A model generated the notes under the pieces. The model worked only from the letters and a program-made list of their open reading frames with translations. It was not told the DNA's origin and made no database searches. DNA of 64,000 bases from Flectonema sp. DT1601 (Eukaryota; Euglenozoa; Diplonemea; Diplonemida; Diplonemidae): positions 930,001 to 994,000 of the forward strand of contig OZ025789.1 in NCBI GenBank assembly GCA_964019425.1. The letters run 5' to 3'. Made by a program: the position numbers and the translations under genes. This document shows, one piece after another, positions 21,149 through 32,718 of the stretch; the first letter of the stretch is position 1; each line of letters begins with the position of its first letter.

Positions 21149-22083
21149 GGCATAAAACCTGATAAAGGAAAGTATAACATGATCTCATCACATAATAATT
21201 GTGGAATAGCTGCAGTCAGACAACTGCTAACGAACGACTACTCGAACACACACGATGCTCGTGGATACTGTCCTTGCTACCGTGTATCGAGTATTACTGT
21301 TTAATATAACAAAAGGATGACTATGAGTGAGGATAGTCATTCCTATTGTCACAAGTACGTTTTTAACTAATTCTACAGCGACACTGCAATGCAGGATAGT
21401 AGATCAGCTGAGGACGGAAGTTGATTATAACGAAAACGAATATTCCTCTTTAAAGTGTTTACAGACACTAACTGTGTTGTGTCACCAATTCCCACCCAAA
21501 AGATCGAAAGGTGGAGGGGGCAGCAATACGGAAAAAAAAAAAAAAAAACGGGGTGGATAATTGTAACATCGTAATAGAAGAAAATCCAAACCACCAAAAC
21601 ACAAAAACAGGAGGACGAAAACTTTGCTCTGCACCCCAACAGAAAACAAGATTCCACTCGCATAAAACAAAACGTATGATAACTTCAATGGGTACATCAC
21701 ACTAACGGCATTGGCACATCGCCTGCCTAACAGTAATGATTAGTTGGCCCATAAAAAGATTCTCAATCCCAAGAACACATCCAAAAGTATTATTTCATTA
21801 GATCCACAGAAAGACATGTTATGCAGCATTCAAAACAGAGCTCAACCCAATCACTCTCTAAAGGAGATCAGCGTTCACGTACGATGAGTGACTCTAATTG
21901 CTACCTCAAGTGTAATGTAGTAGTAGCGCACAGCAATCGATAAAAAGGATCTTTAAAAAACAAAAGAACTTATCATTTGGTAGAAGCCGATAAACAGGTA
22001 CCCCAATTACTTCTGTGAAGGTTTTGTTTTCATTAGAAACAAACAGGAACGTGACGTGCGAGTTTAGTATATTTTAACAATGT
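21149..22083. other. Intergenic, about 930 bp
   Basis: No gene or RNA recognised. It includes a poly(A) run at 21532-21548 and otherwise unremarkable AT-rich sequence. Confidence 0.6.
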
Positions 22084-22911
22084 TTATAATTTTGCTTTTT
22101 TAGGAGCACCAAGTTGCCTTGACTTATCAGTAGCAGCAGTAACAGCTCTGATCACAGCATGACGTAGACCATGTTCTTCCAGAGCGCTTACTGCTTCAAT
22201 GGTAGTACCTCCAGGAGAGCAGACCTCGTCTTTTAGAACCATCGGGTGTTTTGAGGTACTCAGTTGCATCTTCGCCCCTCCTAGTACTGTTTGAGTTGCT
22301 AATTTAATTGCTGTAGCACGTGGTAATCCTGCTCTAACACCACCATCAGCTAGAGCTTCAATAAAAAGATAAACATATGCGATTCCTGAACCAGCAACAC
22401 CAGTTGCTGCGTCAAGAAGATCTTCACTTTTAAGGAACGTTGCGATTCCACAAGAGTTGAGTAGTTGTTCAGTGATGCGAATATCTTCTTCAGTGCAAGA
22501 AGCTGATGGTGTGAATGATGAGGCGGATTCACCAACTAGACAGGCGGTGTTTGGCATCACTCTCACCCAACGAATAGAACTGTTGCCGAATTCTGAAAGA
22601 CTTTGTAACTTTACTCCAGCAGCTATCGATATGACTAACTTATTAGAAAGTTCTGAATGAATCTCTCTAAGAACTGGTTGAATAACATTAGGCTTCAGAC
22701 ATATAACTGAGATGTCAGAAGCTCTCGCAGCCTCTAACGCACTGTCAGTGGCTCTCACTCCCAATTCCATCGCTCTTTCTCTTGCTGCTGGTAGAAGATC
22801 AGCTACGACGACGTCGTTCTTTGAGACGATTCCTTTTTCCAACATTCCTCCTAACATCGCACTTCCCATTGCCCCACCTCCAATGAATGAGATTTTCTTT
22901 TGAAGTGACAT
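22084..22911 (-). CDS. P5CR: Pyrroline-5-carboxylate reductase
   Basis: 275 residues, the normal length for the family. It reduces 1-pyrroline-5-carboxylate to proline with NAD(P)H, the last step of proline synthesis. The Rossmann motif FIGGGAMGSAMLGG is at 8-21, followed by the family blocks ICLKPN, VISIAAGV, WVRVMPNTA and the dimerisation-domain signature DAATGVAGSGIAYVYLFIEALADGGVRAGL. The C-terminal SPGGTTIEA is also typical. No targeting sequence is obvious, suggesting a cytosolic enzyme. The C-terminus is basic (KKAKL). The leader between the nearest AG (ATTATCACAG, about 25 nt upstream) and the ATG is short. It sits between the nicotinamidase-like gene and an orphan; no pathway clustering is evident. 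Confidence 0.97.
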   Translation of the reverse strand: MSLQKKISFIGGGAMGSAMLGGMLEKGIVSKNDVVVADLLPAARERAMELGVRATDSALEAARASDISVICLKPNVIQPVLREIHSELSNKLVISIAAGVKLQSLSEFGNSSIRWVRVMPNTACLVGESASSFTPSASCTEEDIRITEQLLNSCGIATFLKSEDLLDAATGVAGSGIAYVYLFIEALADGGVRAGLPRATAIKLATQTVLGGAKMQLSTSKHPMVLKDEVCSPGGTTIEAVSALEEHGLRHAVIRAVTAATDKSRQLGAPKKAKL

Positions 22912-23267
22912 TGTTTGTAAGATTCTTATGCTGTGATAATGATTAAAATAATAAAGAAGATCGCGGTCATACTTATCTTCAGTTTCTTCATCTTCTGAAG
23001 CTGCGAAACAATTAGTTTATAAAAAAGAACGTAAAACCCAAACTCCATAATTGGACTCTATGAAATAATTAAAATAGCAACAAACTTTTATTTTTTTTCA
23101 ATGAAAAAAAAAAAAAAAAGATTTTTTTAAAAAATATATAATAAAACCCTAACGGTCAATTGACACAATAACAAAAATGTCTTCCTAGTCTACAGAAAAC
23201 AGATAACAGAATAAAAAAAAAAGATACAGGTAAAGTTGAACAGAAGCTACAAGGTGAGAACAACTAT
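22912..23267. other. Intergenic, about 355 bp
   Basis: No gene seen; several A and T runs. It includes the acceptor and leader of the P5CR gene. Confidence 0.6.
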
Positions 23268-23897
23268 CTACGGAGCTAATACTAACTTATTACACCAAAC
23301 AGTACTAGGTAATGGTGCAACTGGTCGACAGAATACAAACATGTCGTGAGGGTCTCTCTTCAGTACAGGAAGTTCTACTGGAGGAGGCTGAATATCATCT
23401 TGAATAGTATAAGTTGGCGATACGACAAGCGTTGATTCGGTGATTGGAGAAGTACTTGAATCGCTGTTGCAAGTATCAGGTGAGTTCTCAACGACAACTA
23501 GTGAAGGCCCGACTACATTTGAGATTGCGACACTGAACTGTAATGATTCAGTTGGTGAAGGAAATATAAATGAGAATATCAATTCATGTTGTCCTGTTTC
23601 TGAAGATTCACCGAACACCATCACCTTATTAGACTTCGAATTATGCGATAATTTAATTATATTGTATCCGTGGTATCTTATTATTTCACGATTGTCTTCT
23701 TCATCTCCCTCCATTACTTTCGGTATTGAATACACTCCAACAGAACATACGAGGCAGTGAACGGTTTTTGAATCTTCTCCTTCAGCGTATCCAGAATAAC
23801 GAATGCTTGTCTCTCCGCATTGTTGGAGAAATCTAGAAATTGGCTCGATACTGCCTGATGAGATGTTAAGGTAATCAGATCCACCTATTGCTTCCAT
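23268..23897 (-). CDS. Orphan protein, 209 residues
   Basis: Starts at the ATG at 23897; the nine codons before it begin with GTG and belong to the leader. Unrecognised. The first 120 residues alternate predicted strands and loops (TVHCLVCSVGVYSIPKV, ELIFSFIFPSPTESLQFSV) and could be a small beta-rich, PH-like or C2-like module. A Ser/Thr-rich linker and a short C-terminal segment with conserved-looking FVFCRPVAPLP follow. There is no signal peptide or membrane span. The nearest acceptor is CATAGAACTAG, about 30 nt upstream of the ATG. Confidence in coding rests on length, codon pattern and position in the gene array. Confidence 0.65.
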   Translation of the reverse strand: MEAIGGSDYLNISSGSIEPISRFLQQCGETSIRYSGYAEGEDSKTVHCLVCSVGVYSIPKVMEGDEEDNREIIRYHGYNIIKLSHNSKSNKVMVFGESSETGQHELIFSFIFPSPTESLQFSVAISNVVGPSLVVVENSPDTCNSDSSTSPITESTLVVSPTYTIQDDIQPPPVELPVLKRDPHDMFVFCRPVAPLPSTVWCNKLVLAP

Positions 23898-25901
23898 TTT
23901 TTTTCTTTTTTTTTGTGTTCCCACCCTAGTTCTATGATGTAAGAGAATTTATCAAATTAAAAAAAAATCAAACCCACAACAACAACAACAACAACAACAA
24001 AAAAAAAAAAAAAACCATTCTCATTTTTTTTATTTTTTTTTAATTATTTTCAATTTTTTGGTTATTATTGTTATTCATTATTTGAATTGACTTTCTTAAA
24101 AAAAATAAAAAAATTTTCAAAAAAAAAAAAAAACCGAAACATGCTTGGCCAGTGAATCAAACAACTTATTTTTTGCGATATCATGGCGGACTCGAACTGA
24201 GATAGCTACCCTGGAAAAGGTTTTTTTTAAATAAAGGAACTTGTGGAGTTCGGAACACCAAGCAGAGATTAATATCGCTGAGTGGCCATCGAACAGCACC
24301 TGATCTCTTTAATTTTATTTTATTTTATTTTTTTTTATTTCTAATTCTGATTGAATTTCAAAAAAACGTGTATGAAAGGAAAGAAAACAACAACAACAAC
24401 AACACACAACAAGGGTTAGCTTAATAACTTTTTTTTTTTTTTTTTTTTTTTTTCTTAATTTTTTTTTTTTTTTTTTCTCTCTGTCCGTCCGCCACAAAAC
24501 CACAATATACTACAACGTCATCGGAGAGCCAATTGACCAGGCCAGGCAAAAAAAAAAAAAAACAACAACAACAAAAGGCAGATTTGAGCGACACAATACA
24601 AACAAGGATAGATATAAATTGTTGAAGCTCAATCATAACACGGAAAGATCGGATAGAGATTTAAAAAAAATAAAGCTTCACTATTACACACCATTACCCC
24701 TCTCTCTCCACGAATAGATAAGAAGAACACCTTTAAAAAAATATATATAAATATTGACTATTATTAACATACAGTTGTTAATCTTTATTTTTTTTTTTTT
24801 CAATATTTTTTTTTTTTTTTAAAAAGAGATGGCAAATGCTCTACTACACTCCCACTCAACACAGAAATCAACCCTTAAAAAGGTTTTTAAAACTACCCAG
24901 ATACCTTCACATCTGCAACGGGAAACACACATAATACTTAGAAATGTACGTCTTAAGAAAGACGATTAATTAATTAATCGAAGAGAGGAAATAGCATGGC
25001 GTGAAACTATAAAAAAAAAAGTCACAACAACGATCAGAGTAAACGCTTTCAATGAGTAATTGGGTAACTCAGCGACACCATGATTCCTTCATTTTTCAAA
25101 ACAGGAATTGACCAAACGAAGAAAACAAACGAAATAATAATAATAATTTCATTTTTTTTTTTTTTTCAATAATGTTATATAAATCTAACAATCAAAACAA
25201 GAAAAACCATAATAAACACAACTCAATTAACGATAAACCGCATCAAGGTAGTTATATTGAAGGAGGAGGATGCACACATATGTGAGACGCCTTTGAACTT
25301 CTAGACTTTACACATCCATGAATGGAGTGTAAATTGGGACAGTTCTCAACTAGATCATCCAAAGTATATTCGTCTATCAGTAAAGAACCGCAACCAGAGT
25401 TGTTAACGTGAAGCTGTTTTATTTATTTATTTTTTTTTTTTTTTTGTAATTGTTTGTTAGTATTACTCCGTGAAACTTAGTACCCATTAACAGGGTTGGC
25501 TCAACAAGAATAGTGTGGTTGAGGGAATTGAATGTTGACCAAACAGGTAGATATGCAGGGGAGGCCGCTCCTTGTTAGATCGAATTTCATCATTCCTCCC
25601 GATGCTAGAAAGTTCCTCAGTACTGATGATAATCATTGGTGTGAACTGACTAGGTTCCCAACGGGTCATTCAGCTCCAGAGATTACGCATACTCTAGTAG
25701 CAACCATCGATAGTTTTCATTGAAACTTGTTCGAAGAGCGATAAATAAAATCAACTGAGGCATTATTAGTCTGTTCGAACATTAGCGTGGACAATAACCT
25801 TCCAGAGTTGCTCTTTGGTCAGCTGCCTTCAAATAAGAGTCCCACAGGCAGTGGGGGGTTGTTCTTTCAAACTCAAAATATGATTTAAAATGGTTCTTAT
25901 T
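23898..25901. other. Intergenic, about 2 kb, strongly homopolymeric
   Basis: Dense poly(A), poly(T) and CAA/GTT patches (for example 23980-24015, 24430-24475, 24789-24822, 25433-25446). A 60-codon open frame at 25487-25669 on the minus strand has ordinary-looking composition (includes IIISTEELSSIGRNDEIRS) and might be a downstream exon or a separate short gene, but I cannot join it to anything with confidence. No RNA gene is supported. Confidence 0.5.
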
Positions 25902-28042
25902 TCAAACTTCAACTTGGCTAATTGAAGTAGTTACTTTCAACTTTAACACCAAATGGACGACGCTGACCATTCCTTTTATTGATTGGCAGCTACATATATT
26001 AAGGCTAATTACACCTCTTTTTGACTTTAGTGAAATCTGAAGTTTTTTGAGTCAACCAACAGTAAACCATCACAGCTGTTGGGATGGATGACATCATTAC
26101 AAGGTTCTCAACTAATAGATGATTGATGACTTGGGATCAACAATAGGTCGTCGCGGTATGGGTTTGCGATACCTCACAAAACAAGTAAAGAGAGTAAACT
26201 CCGAAGAACAGAAAGAAAAAAAACAACAACAACACATACCACTGACAAGGTCAAATTCCTTATCAACATCAAAGGAGAGATGTGATCTAAAAACAGACTG
26301 AGAGTATGAAGACTTGTGAGATTTGCTATGGAGTGAGCGACAGATTCTCCGATTTTACCAGGCAAGTCCAACACCAAAACCCTTAAGTGAATACAACCAG
26401 TCAACGATGAAGCTAAATCCTCTTCACTCACAGGTATGTCACGAAGAGTTAACTCTTTCAAACCAAACAGATAAAAAGGAATGCTTTGCGCTAGAGAACA
26501 GCAATTTTCAAGTTGTAAGATCTCTATTGTGTCGATAGTCAGAAGGATAGTTTTTACTATGCTAGAAGTAACTAGATAGTCGTTAGTTAAGTTTAAGTAT
26601 CTCAGCATTGGTGGTTGTCTAACCTTCCTTACTATGGATACAAGCATTGATGGTGCTGACAGTGAGATCAAACGACTTGCTAAGACGTCAAGAAGATCTT
26701 GTGTTGTGATGTGAGATGTACCAAACAGTAACACACTACTCAGTGATGGTAATCTATTTAAAATAGAAATCCAGTCTAAGTCCGTCTGTGGTTGGATTGT
26801 GTCCGTATCCCAACAACCACAATCATTAATTTCAAGGTACCTTATCGAGTTACTTTTCAACTCACGCATTATGTCACAGGAGTCGTCTTCTAAGTCTACC
26901 AAAACTAGTTCCCTCAGAGAAGTGCAATAGTCGCAAATCGCTCTGTACGATCCTTTTGGAAAAAAACTCAAACTAGTAAAACAAAGAGTTACCAAATTTT
27001 CAGGAAATGAATAACTTCGAAGAGACTCAACAGTTAGTTTGAATTCTGTTCGTGTTGCGAACATCCTTCTCCCATCTAATCTCAATGTTTTTAAATTCTT
27101 TGGTAAATGCGAAAGCAATGCTGGTGTTGCAGCCTCACCACAAGCAAGCAACAACTCCGACAAAGATTCCAACTTGGGTAAAACATCCAATAATTCCTGA
27201 GTGAAGTCAGTATGAGGATCGCTGTCAATAAGTACCATTGATAGTACTTTGAGAGTTTCTGAACAATTTTTTAAACTTGAAATTAATGTTTCTCCCTCAT
27301 ATCGACTTAAACCAGAAATCCACATGTCGAGGTCTTCCAAACGAGTAATATTAATTTGATCTAACAAAGACCTTCGAATATCACTGTAGCCGTAAACTGA
27401 TAATCGTTTGCATCGATTTCGAAGAGGAGGGATATCCGTATCCGCATCAATTTTAAATTCTTTTAAATTATCTAACTTCGCAATGACATCTGCGGGTACC
27501 ACAGGACCCCATATACATTCTAAGTTAGGAAATTGCGTATCCCAAGGGATGATTTTTAAATCGTTAGTATCAATGTTGTTTGGTAATCCGAGATGCTTCA
27601 GTTGAGGTAAAGATGGAATATTCTCTATGAAACCCTTTACTGATATGTTAACACAGCCACGTAGGTCTAAGTGATACAAGTTTGGAAGATTTTTTAATTG
27701 CGGAAGTGATTCTTCAGTGATCGACGTCCATCTTAAATCCAATTTCTCAACCTTATTCCCAACAATACTCTGCAGAGATTGCACACCTTCTATTCCTTGT
27801 AGATTTAATTCCTTCATTTGTGTTGTTAATTTGCTTGATACGATTTCCTTATTCATTAGTTTTTCAAGTAGTTTTCCCGGAATCGAACTGGCGATATCGC
27901 CAACAGAGACTTTTTTATCGCCAATCCATTCTTTTAACTTGTGTATACAGGCACCCTTTAGACCGAAGAATCCACCTGCCTGGCACTGTCTCTTATAAAA
28001 ATCAAAGGCGGTGGTTCCCAGAAATGTTTCTTGGCAGTCCAT
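25902..28042 (-). CDS. Leucine-rich repeat protein, two exons
   Basis: Exon 1 is 26240-28042, starting at the ATG at 28042. The upstream in-frame TTG lies across the acceptor TTTCATACTCTAG, about 10 nt ahead of this ATG. The N-terminal 90 residues are helical with Cys (MDCQETFLG, YKRQCQAGGFFGLKGAC), followed by LRRs of about 22-26 residues (LPQLKNLPNLYHLDLRGCVNIS, LPQLKHLGLPNN, LSSVLLFGTSHITTQDL). The repeats resemble cysteine-containing/RI-like LRRs used for protein-protein contact. The donor GTATGTG follows TLSV; a phase-0 exon at 25902-26036 after AAAAAACTTCAG continues with LRR-like ISLKSKRGVISLNICSC and stops, giving about 645 residues. The second exon is less certain. No signal peptide, so intracellular. 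Confidence 0.75.
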
Positions 28043-28247
28043 GTCCGTACCTAGAGTATGAAATAACAAATTGATAATTCACGCAAAGGTATTCCCTTTC
28101 TCAATAGGATGCATCTGTTTTTTTACTGTTTAAATTGAAGTAAAAAGTACGTTAAAATACAACCGAAGAAACAACATATTGAGAGCAGAATTGCTGCGCT
28201 TGTTCTTGTTTTTTACTTTGGTTTTAATTTTTATTTTTAATAATTGT

Positions 28248-28278
<31 letters not shown>

Positions 28279-29027
28279 CCAATCTTCAAATTCTCTTGAT
28301 AAAACCGAACAAGAGAAAAGAAAAGAGCATAATCGTGCATAATCGCGCATAAGACAATGTTGGGAACTCTTTTTTCCTTTTTTTTTTTTTTTTTGCTCTA
28401 TCTTTTTCCCCACCCCATTTCGCCTACCTGTATCAAATCACAGCTGAAGAAGAATTTTTATGTTCTTTTCCACTGCTGTTTTTTCAGATCACACTAATAA
28501 AGTGGGATACAGCAATTTTTCTAAAGTGAAGGCAAGTATGTATGAACAGGGTTAGAGACTTGTTGGCAGATTATCAAACAAAAAAAGACTGCAATAAAAA
28601 CATAATTACCACCTGTGGTATCAATCTATTCTAGATTTCAACAGTGATATTCCGCAATAAGAGCCAGTGGAGGGTAATGACCCATCACACTTCTCTTGTC
28701 TTCCTCCAACAACGGACGTGATTATAGTTCTTTCCTTTTTCTTTCTTTCTTTCTTTTTTTTTTTTTTTTTTTTTTGATTATTTCTCCTCCTCCTTATGAC
28801 ACTTTGAAAAGTACACTGAGGCGTGCAGTCCTCCGCCTCGCCGTTGAAGCAGTCGCTTCTACGGTAAAAGGAGAAGCGGTGCCCTGCCAGTATGACAACA
28901 CATTTTTGAGCAAGGAACCAGCGCGTGTTTGGGGTCTAATTAACAGTTTCTCTTCTCTTTGTTTCTTTTTTTTTTTTTTTTTTTTTCGTTCTTGATTTTC
29001 TTTCATTAAATAATAACAGAGACGTAG
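28043..29027. other. Intergenic, about 985 bp
   Basis: No gene seen. It contains a 30-nt poly(T) near 28250, further T runs near 28379-28394, 28754-28775 and 28965-28986, and a somewhat GC-richer stretch at 28800-28920 without a convincing open frame. Confidence 0.6.
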
Positions 29028-30737
29028 CTATGCTGGAGTGAGAGGTGCCTCAGCTGCTGGAGATTGTGGTGCTTCTTGAGAGGCCACAGCCTTCGTAGGA
29101 GTAGTAGAATCAATGTCCATACTGCCTTCCTTCTCTTTAAGAGCAGGGTTAACCCATATTTTATTTCCTTTGTGAAGCACTGAGGCAGCTAGAGGTGCAT
29201 TTACTTTTTTCGCAAGCGCAGCTTCCTGAGCAACCTTTTGATCTTCTGTTAGTAATGAAGGGTTCTGCCACACCATGTTACCAGTGTGAGCAGGAGCTGC
29301 CTTCTTCCCACTCTTGTGTCCACCCTTTACCCCTGCACCTCTTCCTCTACCCGGAGCAACACCAGGTGCAGTGTACCTGTTGGTTGGTTGGTTGGTTATA
29401 ATTAGTTGAAGTTGTTTTACTCTTTACGATTCTCTGAATAATATAAAAGAAAAAGACCGATATAGTGATACAAGAATGTTACTTGCAAGAGCTGGAAGTG
29501 GAGCGAGCAGGTGAAGGTCTCAACCAACTGAGGTCATCGGACGGGCAGGAGGACTCCAGAATGGAAGTAGACGATGGCCCAAACCAACGGACTGAAGGGC
29601 AGGGCTTGACTCTGCTCCAAGGTAAGGTGACAACTTTAGGAGCGTGAGTGGATCCAGGTAAGGATGTTTGGAGACTCTGGAAGCCTGGCACTGGTGCAGG
29701 CAAAATTTGAGGCAGACGCCATCATAATTATATTGGAAATGCAAATAAAAGCAAACGCAAGATAATACATACACCATGTTACCACTTGACCACTGCTTCC
29801 AAGGTGGGATTGATGCTGCTGCAGTTGTTGGTGCGGTCACACCCTTACCTCCTTTGCCACCTTTTCCTGCCAACCACCAAGGGGCTGGTGGCTCTTCAGC
29901 AGTAGCTGGTTTCGGTGTGTTGTAGTGTGAGATGTTTGGTATGTCAGAATCTTCTATTTTATTTAATGTAATTGTGAACTTCGTTTGACTGTCGTCAGTG
30001 AGTGCTGGTTGAGTGAGAAGCGATCTGTCAACAGCTGGGACTACGTTCAGATGAACAGCACCTTCTGGAAGATCAAAACCGGCACCTTTACTATCTGTTA
30101 TAGTGAATCTGGTTGAGGCTGAAGAATCTTGTTTTTTAGTTTTTTTTTCATCCTCTTTGCGACGTCTGCGACGGTCGCGGTCACCTCTACGTTCTCTGTC
30201 ACGATCTCTGTCTTTATCGCGGTCATCTTTTCTTTCCCGACGGCGTTCTTCACGGTCTCGGTCTCGTTTTGTATTATCGCGAGTTGCCCATTGTAATGCG
30301 CTTCTGAAGCTTTTTAAATTTGGTTGTTCTCGGACTTCTCCAGCCAGGTCGTCTGCGGAGACGCCTCCCGAGCGATCGAAGTCTCTTGGTCTGTCTACTT
30401 CCATATCGTCATCAGTTGAGGCTTCTTTCCTCTTTGAGAAGGCGGAGTGAGTTCGAGCTGGATTCCTATCCGCAAGCATCTGCCATAGCCAATCAACAAA
30501 ACGTGGAGCTTCGTCAAATAAAAACACTTTTAGATCTTCTATGACTTGTGGCTTTTGTTTTGCATTACACACAATAACTTTAATATACTCTGGTAGGATG
30601 GACGAGATTGTTTCTACAGATCCAGCATGTGAATATTCATCTTGTAATTTTCTCTTTATCTCTTCCTGAATTTGATTAGCCAGTTCTGAATCAGCCTGCA
30701 ATATCAACGGTGGTCCATCTTCCGTAGGCATAGCCAT
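29028..30737 (-). CDS. Nab2/ZC3H14-type PWI-like domain protein, three exons
   Basis: Exons 29775-30737, 29483-29676 and 29028-29376 join in frame to 501 residues. The N-terminal ~100 residues (ILPEYIKVIVCNAKQKPQ, EDLKVFLFDEAPRFVDWLW) match the helical PWI-like fold at the start of Nab2/ZC3H14 (DYIMVMVANK, EDLSLFLG, FTVWL), which docks mRNA-export partners. An Arg/Asp/Glu/Lys repeat region (RDRDREERRRERKDDRDKDR) typical of splicing-speckle proteins follows at about 160-200. The C-terminal exons are Gly/Pro-rich with two GNxxWxNPxL motifs (GNMVWQNPSL and GNKIWVNPAL). The CCCH zinc fingers of true Nab2 are absent. A nuclear mRNA-binding role is likely. Intron 1 uses GTGTAT and intron 2 GTAACA, so those junctions are less certain than others; the last acceptor is ACCAACCAACCAACAG. 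Confidence 0.75.
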
Positions 30738-30903
30738 ATATTATAATTATAAATAGGTTTGTCAATTACCCAATTCCTGTGTGCTGGTTGCAGCGCTTGA
30801 GTCCCAGAGTCGAGAAGTCCCAGTGGTCGGCAATTCAATGCGTGTAGCAAAAAAAAAAAAAAAACTTTAAATTTTTGACAACCGTTTTTTTCTTATTTTC
30901 TTC

Positions 30904-31000
30904 TGGCCCGGGCTTTTTTTTTTTTTTTTTTTTTTAAACAGTTGTCACTGGTAATTGGTTTTTTTTTTTTTTTTTTTTAATATCGCCTCGGGTCTTATCA
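30904..31000. repeat. GGCCCGGG/T-tract unit, copy 1
   Basis: Order: ggcccgggc, long T tract, a 20-nt spacer (aaacagttgtcactggtaat), a second long T tract, then aatatcgcctcgggtctt. Copies 2 and 3 keep the same order. The GC-rich caps and T tracts are conserved while lengths vary. Confidence 0.85.
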
Positions 31001-31070
31001 TATCATCGCCCCACCCCCCAGCCAGCAAAAAAATTTAGGAAAGCCTTGACACATGTTTTGATTTTTTTTT

Positions 31071-31162
31071 GGCCCGGGCTTTTTTTTTTTTTTTTTTTTA
31101 AACAAGTGTCAATGGTTGGCTTTTTTTTTTTTTTTTTTTTTAATAGCGCCTCGGGTCTTCGC
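31071..31162. repeat. GGCCCGGG/T-tract unit, copy 2
   Basis: ggcccgggc, T tract, aaacaagtgtcaatggttgg, T tract, aatagcgcctcgggtctt. Closest to copy 1. Confidence 0.85.
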
Positions 31163-31290
31163 ATGTCAGCCTCTCCCACCCCCCAACACCGATTGCCTCA
31201 AAACAAATTGAGGAACTAAAACAAATCAGCAAAGCCTCTGCTGTTGTTTTCACTCGACAGTCTCCGACTAAATAATGCTAAATTTCTTTT

Positions 31291-31382
31291 GGCCCGGGTT
31301 TTTTTTTTTTTTTTTTTTTTAGCATTTGCCAATACGATTGGCTTTTTTTTTTTTTTTTTTTTTTTAAATGCCTCGGGTCTTT
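31291..31382. repeat. GGCCCGGG/T-tract unit, copy 3
   Basis: ggcccggg, T tract, agcatttgccaatacgattg, T tract, aaatgcctcgggtctt. The spacer has drifted but keeps the ttggc ending before the second T tract. Confidence 0.8.
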
Positions 31383-31893
31383 TGCATGTCATCAAGCCAT
31401 CAAAATCCTACAGCTATTTCCAAACGTCAGTGAAAAAAAACAAAAAAAAAACAAGAAAAAATTTTGTTACTTTATCACGTCTTGTATACCACCACTCTTC
31501 GATTAGGAACAGAAAAGGGAATAAAAGGAAAGCGTCCTCAACATCCATCCACGATAGCAGAGAGGGACTTCTCAACAAGGGTGCGGAAGATTAGGAGGCA
31601 TCCGCTGGAAAATAAAGGGGGGGAGGTACTTAGTGCTATATTACAACAATAAATCACATTGCGATCAAGAACTCAGGACCATCTTTTACTTGCTGTCAAA
31701 AAACAAAAAGCAACAAAACTTATTCAGGAAAAAAAAAAAAGAAAATACTATTTAACGATCGGAATCCAAATCAGAATTTTCTAAATAAAAATTTCACATC
31801 ACAGTCGGTTAGGTCCTTCTGTTTTAATTAATTAATACGCCTCTCACTAGCATTGTCTTGAGTAGAAACAAATCCAGATCTACTCACAAAATG

Positions 31894-32551
31894 TTATTTC
31901 TTTGCATTCTTCGCACTCGCAGTGGCATTCGAATCGGATTCGAATTGTTCTTTAATTGCTTTTACTTTTGCTAGCAGTTGTCTTACCTTTGGATTCTTAT
32001 CAATCACCTCTGCTGCTTTGCTAGGTTCTGTTTTTTTTTATTTTTTGTTTATAAAGAGATACAGATCAACTAAACTAAAGGTGCGGTTCATTAGCAACTT
32101 ACTCAAACATACCTCTTGCGATTGACTGAAAGTGTGAAGCGGTGTCCATGTCTTGGAGATCGTCAATCAGAGATGGGTCTTTTCGAACGTACGGAAGCAT
32201 CGCTTTTATTTCTTCTTCTTTGAATCCAGGAGTACCTCTCAGCCGATTTACAAGTTTTTTATCTTCATAATGAGCATATTGCTTTGAATCTGGAACCGGG
32301 TCTTCCGGTTCGGGTTCGGGTTCTGGTTCATTGACGAGAACAAATCCTGTTTCATCAAGTTTTTTTTGCATTTTTACTTCTTGTTTTGCCGCATGGTGCA
32401 TAACTCTCGCTCTAGCTGCTTCTTTTTTTTCAGCAGCCGTTGGAGGAATGTCTACTAAAACGAAGCCGGTTTCATCTGCACCTCCCGATATTGCTCTTTT
32501 ACTTATGGAGTGCCATAATCTGGTACTTGAGATTCGGAGTCTCGGGTACAT
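31894..32551 (-). CDS. Probable mitochondrial protein, two exons
   Basis: Exons 32113-32551 and 31894-32027 join in frame (phase 1; donor GTATGT, acceptor AAAAAAAACAG) to give 190 residues ending SAKNAKK. The N-terminus (MYPRLRISSTRLWHSISKRA) is Arg/Ser-rich, amphipathic and free of acidic residues, like a mitochondrial presequence. Two copies of DETGFVLV occur (near 26 and 66), the second followed by EPEPEPEPEDP. A helical C-terminal half includes LVNRLRGTPGFKEEEIKAML and HFQSIARE. Family not recognised. It could be a kinetoplast/mitoribosome-associated or membrane-complex accessory subunit, but that is only a guess from targeting and size. Confidence 0.7.
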
Positions 32552-32718
32552 CCAACCTCAACTGTTTAAAAAGAAAAAAAAAAAAGATTTTTAATTTATA
32601 TAATCAGACAAAAAAAATAAAACTAATCAACATTAAACAAACTCCTTGATAAAGGAATAGGACTACTTTTACAATCAGATAATAAACTGAAATAGAGAGA
32701 GAGAGATATAACGCATTC

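Larger units (their letters stand above)
30738..31893. other. Intergenic, about 1.15 kb, with a three-times-repeated unit
   Basis: No protein gene. It holds three related units at 30904-31000, 31071-31162 and 31291-31382 (annotated separately), poly(A) runs and the 3' side of the 31894-32551 gene. Confidence 0.7.

Noticed and set aside
24117-24300. tRNA-like sequence (minus strand CTCAGTTCGAGTCC resembling a B box)
   Set aside because: No T stem or acceptor stem can be formed and no matching A box lies at the right distance.
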